Source of the DNA: Muscardinus avellanarius | Taxonomy: Eukaryota > Chordata > Mammalia > Rodentia > Gliridae | Length of the DNA stretch: 64,000 nt | Reading direction: 5' to 3' | Assembly: GCA_963383645.1 (NCBI GenBank) | Contig: OY726559.1 | Span: 127,265,235 to 127,329,234, forward strand | Made by a program: the position numbers and the translations under genes | Notes under the pieces: generated by a model | Seen by the model: the letters and a program-made list of their open reading frames with translations, nothing else | What the model was told of the DNA's origin: nothing | The model's database searches: none | Shown here: positions 56,901 to 64,000 of the stretch, piece after piece | How positions within the stretch are numbered: the first letter of the stretch is position 1 | How the letters are laid out: every line of letters starts with the position of its first letter

Positions 56901-57094
56901 TGTCTCAGGCATTCACCACCTCCCCCTCTTCTTAAAAAAACACCAGTCATATTGGATCAGGTCTTAATTCTTATGAACTCTTTAAAGGCATTCACCTGTC
57001 TCCCCCTGTCTCAGGCATTCACCACCTCCCCCTCTTCTTAAAAAAACACCAGTCATATTGGATCAGGTCTTAATTCTTATGAACTCTTTAAAGG
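56900..57094. repeat. 89-bp exact direct duplication, 106-bp period
   Basis: 56900-56988 and 57006-57094 read identically by eye over 89 positions, from CTGTCTCAGGCATTCACC to GAACTCTTTAAAGG. They are separated by 17 bases (CATTCACCTGTCTCCCC), which resemble the LTR sequence ACCTATCTCC that follows the second copy. Confidence 0.93.
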
Positions 57095-57164
57095 ACCTAT
57101 CTCCAAATAAAATCAATTTGAGAGCCAGGGCTTCAACTTACAAATTTTGGGGCAACATGACTCT

Positions 57165-57265
57165 GTTCATAACTTTCCATTCCCTGATCTCTACAATGGG
57201 AACACTGTTGTACCCCTCATCTACTGCCCTTTCCAGATGGTTTTGAGAACTTAATAAGCAACTAG
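57165..57265 (+). repeat. MIR-like fragment
   Basis: ATTCCCTGATCTCTACAATGGG, then ATGGTTTTGAGAACTTAATAAG resembles the MIR 3' half. Confidence 0.48.
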
Positions 57266-58286
57266 ACAGGAGTCATCTGTCATAGTGTCCAGCTCAGGAC
57301 ACATGCCTGATTAATGGATTTTCATTTCTGCCATGCTGGGTAGAGAGCAGAGGATGAAGGACCAAAACAGTGCTTACACATCCCTCAGAAGCCACACGGT
57401 CTTGCTGGTGCCATGTGAAACCCTTACGAGTAAGAAACCACCCTACTGGATCATGCTTCCATTTGCCACAGCTGGCATATCCTATTAAAGACACTTAGAG
57501 CTTGCAAGAAGAAAGCTGCTTTGAAGGCATAAAGAACTTCACGGGAGCGGAGACTTCAGCACACTTCATGCTGATTGACGGGGTGTCTTCTCTCTAAGTG
57601 AGAAGCTGTCAGGTACCATATTGTTAAGAGCTTATCAAATTTGTACACAGGGTATCCTTTATTGCATCATCCTATCTGATCCTTGCACTATTCGAGTAAT
57701 ATCAAATGGAGAGTTGTGTTCAATATCGGACGCTCTGTGACAAAATCTTCATGTCTTGTCTTTTGAGAGATTGATCAATGATCAAATAACCTGTACCATA
57801 GAAATGCCATACAACAAACAAAATCAGACCATTTCTTGTTTTTTTGGTCTAATTTCCCTTAATTTTCATTAAAGAAAGAAAAAAGAAATTCAAAGCAAAG
57901 ACACAGAAAACAGAGTAGACACATTAATGTGCCCACAGGTACCCACAAGGGAATCATGGAGACAGAGGTACTTGGAGCACATGGACAGAGTTCTAGCAGC
58001 AGCATAGCCATTGATGGCCATGTATCCCAGGTAATACTTTAACCTTTCAATTCTAATGTCCTCACCTGCAAAATGAGGTGACATACTGAAGAATCCTCCA
58101 AGTACCATCCAACCTGGACTATTCAAATAATACTAAAGAGGTCTCTCTCCCTAGACCCAGGTCTCTCCCTCTCCACTCTGAGCTATATTAGCTACTGATC
58201 TCACTCCTTATTGTTCTAGAATCCCTTCCTTCAGCCCTGAATTCACTCCTCAGCATCAGTCCTGCCTCTAAGGGGTCTATAAAAAT
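57266..58286. other. gene-free, no confident repeat
   Basis: Unique-looking. A MIR-like core may lie at 58040-58095 (CCTCACCTGCAAAATGAGG) but is too short to call separately. Confidence 0.4.
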
Positions 58287-58295
58287 TCCCACTGT

Positions 58296-58510
58296 TAGCA
58301 ATGGGTGGTGGACCAACTTGTAATCTCAGTACTTGGGAGGCTGAGACAGAATAATCCGGGTTTGTGGCAAGCCTCAGCCATTTACCGAGGCCCTCCACAA
58401 CTTAGTCAGACCCTGTTTCAAAATAAAGAATAAAAAATAGGGCTGGGATATAGTTCAGAGGTAGAATGCCCCTGGGTTTAATCCCTAGGACCACAACAAC
58501 AACAAAAAAA
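58296..58510 (+). repeat. B1-dID SINE, type I
   Basis: AGCAATGGGTGGTGGACCAAC, AATAAAGAATAAAAAATAGG linker, GAATGCCCCTGGGTTTAATC and (CAA)n tail. TCCCACTGT at 58287-58295 and 58511-58519 is a 9-bp target-site duplication. Confidence 0.94.
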
Positions 58511-58519
58511 TCCCACTGT

Positions 58520-59126
58520 CATGGAACCTCAAGATGTTTAAAACTGGGCTTTGGTCTGTTTCTCTAAGCCATTCACTTGGTTTCTCCCATTCTGTCTGCA
58601 GAGCTCCACCAGGGAACAGAGGGAAGATTGCTTGGAATGAAATCGATGGAGTTTGAAGCCTGCTTCTTGCACTACATTATGTCTTTCCTTCCCAAGGACT
58701 GATTGTGGGTTAATTCTGTGCCAGGACATTTTGAAGCCACACAGATGAATAAAATGTCCCCAACCCTTAAAAAACTCCACATACATCTCTCTCAGGCAGA
58801 ATTTCTCATATTTTAAGCAGATAATGTCCACCTCCTAAAGCTGCTGAGAGTTAACCAACTTAAGTGGGGCATATTTCTTCTCTGTACTTCTGCTCAGCTA
58901 GCAGCCTGTGCTGATTCCTCCCCATCTTCCCAGGGCTTGACTAACTGCTCTTTGGCATTGCTATATTTTATCCAGCCTGCCGTCTTTGGACAGTTTGTCT
59001 CACCTCTCTGAATCTCTCACAGTTTCTGACACACGGAGGTGTTCAGTCTATGATTACAGTTGATGAGCTGTAAGGATGACAAGCTTCAGGCTAGAAAACT
59101 TTCCAGCCCCTCGTGGATAATGGATT
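58520..59126. other. gene-free; weak LINE-2-like wording near 58890-59090
   Basis: CACCTCTCTGAATCTCTCAC...GACACACGGAGGTGTTCAGT is LINE-2-like but weak. The rest is unnamed. Confidence 0.35.
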
Positions 59127-59137
59127 TCTCCTTCCAT

Positions 59138-59322
59138 ATTTTTGGGGGGTCTGGGAATGTAACCTCCGAGCTACATCCCCTGCCCTATTTTTATTCTTTA
59201 TTTTGAAACTGGGTCTCACTGAGTTGCAGAGGGCCTCACTAAGTAGCTGAGGCTGTCCTTAAACCACGATCCTCCTATCTCAGCCTCCCAAATGCTGGGA
59301 TTACAAGCGTGTGCCACCAGCT
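59138..59322 (-). repeat. B1-dID SINE, type I, 11-bp perfect TSD
   Basis: Reverse copy, partly deleted in the right arm (TCTGGGAATGTAACCTCC), through GATTACAAGCGTGTGCCACC. TCTCCTTCCAT lies at 59127-59137 and 59323-59333. Confidence 0.95.
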
Positions 59323-59339
59323 TCTCCTTCCATTTTACT

Positions 59340-59395
59340 TTTAGTGCCAAACACAGAGCCTGGCACTTAGTAGGCACTCAATAATAATTTTACCC
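59340..59395 (+). repeat. LINE-2/MIR 3' end fragment
   Basis: CACAGAGCCTGGCACTTAG followed by TAGGCACTCAATAATAATT is the shared LINE-2/MIR tail. Confidence 0.6.
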
Positions 59396-61318
59396 CACCT
59401 CAGAGGACTCACGATGTTCCCAGTCCTTCACTTGAAGACAGGAACCCTCAATTCTTTCTTGGGTGTGTCAAAGAATATTAACATGAACATGATGGTTTGG
59501 GTGAACAACAGAGAAGCAACATGGTTTCCCCTGACTCCCCCATCACAATTAGTAATAGATTTGTTTCCCCTCCTTTATCTCCCCATTGTTCAGGAAAGAA
59601 TAAAATGTGCTGATGAAAACCACAAAAAGGTGCTAAAGCCAACTGAAAGGGCAAGAAGGTGGAATTTTTAGGAAAGAATGAAGTACAATAGTAGAAATAA
59701 TAAACCAAGGCACCAGGAAAATCTCTGCCCAGTGGCCGCAAACGCTTTTCTATTTCTGTCCTTGTCAAGTGCGGTGTTGGATGAGGCCACGCACAAATAC
59801 TTGCTCTCTGACAAGAGACTTTCTGTGCATTAGTCCTTCATTAGCCCTGCCACATCAGGTGAGTTGCTATTCTACTGGGCAGTTTTATTAGCACTCAAAA
59901 TCCTCAAACCCCTTCAAACAAGTCTCCATCACACTGATCATTATTAGCATTGCTCAAGAACATGTTCTGAAAACTCATATTAAAAATGCCCCGATTCATT
60001 TCCAACTAAAGAGTTTTTAGCCCAAGGAACTTGGCACATCTGTTTTAGAAATCAGTCATCTATGAAAAGCTTTTCTCTTCTGTACAATATGTAGGCAGAG
60101 AGCAATAACCCAGCAGGCTTTCTTTTATCTTTGGAAAAAAGAGTCAAAATTCCATTTATAAAGCAACCCTTAAAATAACTTGGAAAAACATCTGGTTTCT
60201 AGTGAGTGGTCCAGGTCAAGATGTCAGTCACCAATTAGTTAACCAGAGGAAACAGATGGGTTTTCAAATCCATTTGTCAAGAATTATTTATGTTGGGTGT
60301 CCTTGCCCCCAGGTTGACGATTATGCTTCTCGTAGTAGGAGAGCAGAGTGAGAAATCACATGAACAAGGCAGGCCAGGTGGTCATGGTGAAGAAGGTATA
60401 TGCGAGCTGGACCCCAAGGTTGAGTAGTAACCAGACAGAGGGAGGGATAAAATAGCAGCAGAGAAGTGAGAACATAAACAAGGGCTGAGGACCCTCAGCT
60501 TCACTTGCTAGCCTACCAAGTGCCAATGTCAACAGTTTCAAGGCCAAAAAGACACAGACAGATTAGTCATGATGTCATTGAAGTTTAAGGTTATATAGTT
60601 TTATAAAATTTTCAAAATATAGTTTAGCTTAGTGCTATCTCTTGCTAGCTCAACTTATCCTCTATTATCTTTCCTTTGCAGAATTAAAGCCCTTTTGAAT
60701 ACTCGTAGGCACCGGAGGAATACAGGTGTGAGGAAGTCAAATTAGAAAATTGTTGAGTTCAAGTTTAGCACAATGTAGTTTTGTGGAACATGGTCACTTC
60801 CAAGTACAATGAAGTTATCGTTAGCCAGGCTTACTTCCTGGTACATTCCTAACGTAATAAATTCATGATTATTCAGGATTAGTCAAAGAGTAACCAAAAT
60901 AAAAGTGAAATGTCCTGAAATCCCATAGTTCTCATAGGCAAGAAACTTGAGTGGTGTTTTTTGAAACCTGCCAAAAATTCCAACTTGTGAAGCTTAATGA
61001 AACTACACCAAATCACTAATAATAATTAAGCTAATTTCAACCAATCATGAGAAAAAAGTGAATTATCTGTTATTTTCTCTGTAGACAATATTGCAAGATC
61101 ATTGTCATGAGAAAAATTGATCAAAGACTATGAAGAAAAAACTGTTACAAATAAAAGAAAGAGGCTTACCAGTTGATTTACTGACTTAAACAATGAATGA
61201 TTTCCCCAAATTTTGTTCCCAATGTTTCTAGTATTTGCCAACTTTTAAAAATGTGTAATTTTTATAATGATTTCTTTTCTCATTCCTAATAAATATCTTT
61301 ATGCCTAATTTTGTTATT
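59396..61318. other. gene-free, repeat-poor
   Basis: 59680-60310 contains no recognisable repeat and several TAAT/ATTAGC words, so it is a possible conserved non-coding block by inference. The rest is AT-rich and unnamed. Confidence 0.4.
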
Positions 61319-61380
61319 TTTTTGCAGTACTAAGGATGGAATCCAGAGGCATTCTACCTCTGAGCTACACTCCCAGCTCT
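61319..61380 (-). repeat. B1-dID SINE, right-arm half (split by LINE-1)
   Basis: GCAGTACTAAGGATGGAATCC...GAGCTACACTCCCAGCTC is the reverse dID arm. It stops at the linker. The left arm of what appears to be the same element resumes at 62289. Confidence 0.85.
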
Positions 61381-61387
61381 ATTTTTT

Positions 61388-62288
61388 TTTATTGGTGCAA
61401 TGTATTCATACATCATAATGGTATAAAGAAAATACTTTTGTAGACATACATGCACACATCGCCCATTTAGCCCCTACCCGATCCCCACCCCATTCCCTCC
61501 CCATCCCTCCTTCCCATGCTTGGCTTAGTGGTTGACATCTAGTTTTATAGCAATTTATCCAATATTAACGATGATAATCTCACAAAACAGTTTCATTTGT
61601 CTGATACCAAGCTTTTGATGACTAAAAGATAACAGTTCAATATTTCTTTTTGCTTTCTTTCTTACCAGAGAATATTTTTTTCTTTTCTTTTTTTTTAGGT
61701 GAAGCTATCATACATTTATTTATTTTTCAGAAAAAATTTATTCTGATATGGAATATGGACTCTAGATACCCAAAACAATCTCGACGAAGAAGAAAGCTAG
61801 AAGATGTATATTTTCTGATTTCAAACCATATAAAGCTACAATAATTGAAACAGTGTAGTACTGTTCTAGAGGCAGATATATAAACCATTGGAGTTAAATA
61901 AAAGCCTAGAGATAAATTCTTCCATATATTGTCAAGTTATTTTTGACAAGGTTTCCATCCATTCTATCAGTAACTTTTAACTCTGTTTACACTGTCTTTG
62001 GATATACAATATTTTTTTTATTTTTTAGGGAGTTTATTTACCCTTTTCTTGCCTGTGCCATTGAAATCATATCCAAGAAATCACTGCCAATTTCAATGTT
62101 GTGAGGTTTTATGACCCAGATTTTCTTCTAAAAGTTTATAGTATTAAGATTTATATTTAGGTCTTTTATCTATTTTGAGTTAATATTTATATATGTGTTA
62201 GGTAAGGGTCCAATTTTATTCTTTTTCATGTAATTATTATTTTTCAACAATATTTAGTTAAAAGATTAGTATTTCCTCCACCAAATGT
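61388..62288 (-). mobile_element. LINE-1 insertion, 5' truncated with inverted segment
   Basis: Poly(T), then the reverse L1 3' UTR (61388-61720: ATTGGTGCAATGTATTCATAC, C-rich tract, CTTGGCTTAGTGGTTGACATC). About 61725-61970 then reads in the opposite (plus) direction as ORF2 (GATTTCAAACCATATAAAGC, AAGTTATTTTTGACAAGG). About 62020-62280 again reads in reverse (GGTAAGGGTCCAATTTTATTC). It sits inside a SINE linker; TCTATTTTTT occurs at both edges. An internal inversion is typical of LINE-1 twin priming. Confidence 0.82.
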
Positions 62289-62428
62289 TCTATTTTTTAT
62301 TCTTTATTTTGAAACAGGGTCTGAGTTGCAAAGGGCCTAAGTAGCTGAGGTTGTCCATGAACCGTGATCCTTCTGTCTCAGCCTCCTAAATTCTGGGATT
62401 ACAAACATGCATCACCATGCCTGGATTA
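62289..62428 (-). repeat. B1-dID SINE, left-arm half (split by LINE-1)
   Basis: TTTATTTTGAAACAGGGTC through GATTACAAACATGCATCACC, the linker and left arm in reverse. Together with 61319-61380 it makes one full SINE once the LINE-1 is removed. A small deletion removes part of CTCACT...GAG. Confidence 0.88.
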
Positions 62429-63204
62429 ATTTTGTTCTTTATGCCTATTTTTGTATTCTTTTCCTTAAAGTAGATCCCCCAAGTCAATAGAACAACACAT
62501 GAAACACTCTATCAAAAAAGTGGGAAATGGTGTAATGAGGATCCAGCCTGAAGGTCATGAGGGTCCTGGGTCAGCCTGAGATGCTGGGAAAGGAGGCACA
62601 AGGGGAGAGAACCGAAGAGCAGTTGGGCAGGTGTCCCCAAAGATGACAAACTCAGTATGGGGTGCTGGGTAGGAGTGAAGGGTCACTTTATGGCTCAGGC
62701 TGGGTTGTATTCTACCCACCACAAGACACTCTTCTTTTGTTCTCAAGTAAGTCAGCCCCTCAGAGTCCTGCTACTTCCATCCAGTTCTTAGATCTTGTCA
62801 TTTCTCCATAGCTCTTTTCACTTGACCAAACTGTAATCACTTTCTATATTAGTAGCCCCACGTAACCATTATACTGCTCGAATATTGGCTCCATTGCTAA
62901 CATTCATGAAGTGGGACTATTTGTCCTCCACCTATTCTCACTGAGAACCTCTGTCTCAGATCTTCCATGCATCCTCAAATGACATCCTGCCCAGTTACTG
63001 TCTAGACGCTCCTCAGGAAGGACTGTTTTGTCTACCTCTCCTCCATGGTCAAACCTAATCCCCTTTGAACATGGTCTATTTGGTCCACCCATCTTTGCTC
63101 CATAGTATCACAAAAAGGAAACTAAACAAGGAGATAGTATATAATTATATATTGGCAAACATGTCCATTATAGAAAGACCTTTGTTAGCACCTCTGAAAC
63201 TAAA
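62429..63204. other. gene-free, no recognised repeat
   Basis: Moderate GC at 62540-62760. Minus-strand frames at 62555-62746 and 62904-63092 have no recognised domain. Confidence 0.4.
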
Positions 63205-63350
63205 AAATTAATATTTATTGTGTACTGACTATGTGCTACACATTGAATTATTTATCTTGCAGAGATTCTCCCATGTATTTCTCATGCTGGTCTTGCACAA
63301 CAGGCATCACTATCCCTGGGAGGTTAATTAACTCACCTGATACCATCCAA
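63205..63350 (-). repeat. MIR relic
   Basis: ATTTATTGTGTACTGACTATG, TGCTACACATTGAATTATTT and ACTATCCCTGGGAGGTTAATT follow the reverse MIR layout. Confidence 0.62.
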
Positions 63351-63547
63351 CTATCCAGAAGGAGTTGACTGCTTGACCTGAAGCCATGCACATGTGAGAA
63401 CGTTTTGTCTTTCCTCACTGCCCCATCTCCCTTCCCCGCACTCCTTGGTTTCTCTATCCACCTACATGTGATTGAACATAAAACTGTATCATTTGGGAAA
63501 ATGTTTTCCCAAAGGCTGGAGTTATCAGCTTGTTATTTTTCCTTTTC

Positions 63548-63902
63548 TTTTTTTTTTTTTTTTTTAATTTATTTTTTATTGGTGCAATGTATTTATACAT
63601 CATAGTGGTATAAAGAAAATACTTTTGTAGACATACATGCACATCTCGCCCAGTTAGCCCCTACCACGATCCCCACCCCATTCCCTCCCCATCCCTCCTT
63701 CCCACGCTTGGCTTACTGGTTGACATCTAGTATTATAACAATTTATACAATATTAACATTGATAATCTCACATAACAGTTTCATTTGTCTGGTACCAAAC
63801 TTTTGATGACTTAAAGATAACATTTCAATATTTCTTTTTGCTTTCTTTCTTACCAGAGAATATTTTTTCTTTTTTTTTTTTAGGTGAAACTATCATACAT
63901 TT

Positions 63903-63905
<3 letters not shown>
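63548..63905 (-). mobile_element. LINE-1 3' end, reverse
   Basis: Poly(T) (63548-63565), then TATTGGTGCAATGTATTTATAC, the C-rich tract and CTTGGCTTACTGGTTGACATC through CTTACCAGAGAATATTTTTTC and GGTGAAACTATCATACATTT. It is collinear with 61388-61720, in the same orientation and closely similar. The last ~95 bases of the window (T-rich, then TTATTGAACATAAATAGTAT) differ and run off the edge. Confidence 0.88.
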
Positions 63906-63934
<29 letters not shown>

Positions 63935-64000
63935 CAATTTTTTTATTGAACATAAATAGTATACATTTACACTATATTTGGTGCCCTCTCCCCCCGCCCC

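Larger units (their letters stand above)
56485..57175 (-). mobile_element. MLT1-like LTR, reverse, with SINE insertion and internal duplication
   Basis: GCGTATTCATTTATTTGGGC, TGCCATAGCAAAATACCACA, CACTGGGTGGCTTAAACAAC, CAGTTGTGGAGGCTGGCAG, then after the SINE CACCAGTCATATTGGATCAG, GACCTATCTCCAAATAAAATC and GGGGCAACATGACTCTGTTC. These are the classic reverse MLT1 LTR landmarks. An 89-bp segment occurs twice. Confidence 0.88.

Noticed and set aside
1..64000. CRISPR arrays, operons, phage or plasmid features
   Set aside because: No regularly spaced repeats with unique spacers and no bacterial gene layout. The repeats are mammalian SINE, LINE, LTR and DNA transposons.

Overview
This window reads as non-coding nuclear DNA from a rodent. 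The main evidence is about three dozen copies of one dimeric SINE. Each has a 7SL-derived B1-like left arm (GGTGGCGCACACTTGTAATC..., ...TTCGAAGCCAGCC) joined through an A-rich linker to a short tRNA/ID-like right arm (TAGCTCAGAGGTAGAATG..., GGGTTCCATCCCCAGTACC). The right arm lacks the middle of a normal ID element, which is the published layout of the B1-dID family of rodents. Murine B2/B4 elements and the abundant long squirrel ID-derived SINEs were not seen, so a sciuromorph, castorimorph or related non-murid rodent fits best. Species cannot be fixed by eye.

No protein-coding gene, exon chain, tRNA, rRNA, CRISPR array or bacterial-type feature can be supported. The longest open frames are chance frames or antisense readings of repeats. 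The window is therefore either intergenic or the inside of a large intron. It is best described as layers of transposable elements of different ages on an AT-rich background.

Region by region: 1-15 kb is mostly unique sequence with SINEs, MIR relics, an LTR at 7.1 kb and an MLT1-like LTR at 11.3 kb. At 15-20 kb there is a long LINE-2 relic, another LTR and several SINEs. At 20-24 kb lies the most GC-rich stretch, with a protein-like but frame-broken block (20.3-21.7 kb), a LINE-2 end and an A-tailed block (22.4-22.9 kb). At 28-41 kb there is a dense SINE and LINE-1 field, including a scrambled LINE-1 mosaic (37.5-38.9 kb) and a Tigger-like DNA transposon split by a LINE-1 end. At 41-50 kb AT-rich old LINE-1 relics alternate with MaLR LTRs. 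50-64 kb is mostly unique sequence with an MLT1-like LTR carrying an exact internal duplication, a SINE split by an inverted LINE-1, and a second LINE-1 end running towards the right edge.

Two SINE types are distinguished below. Type I keeps the long left arm (CAGCCTCAGCTACTTAGTGAGG) and a right arm with CCCCTGGGTTCCA. Type II has a shortened left arm (GCTGGCTTAAGAGACCCTG) and a remodelled right arm (GAAGGGCTTCCAGGAACCCC); its copies are the most CpG-rich and look youngest. Many copies have clean target-site duplications, so nested insertions can be ordered in time. All repeat names come from pattern recognition, not from a database search.
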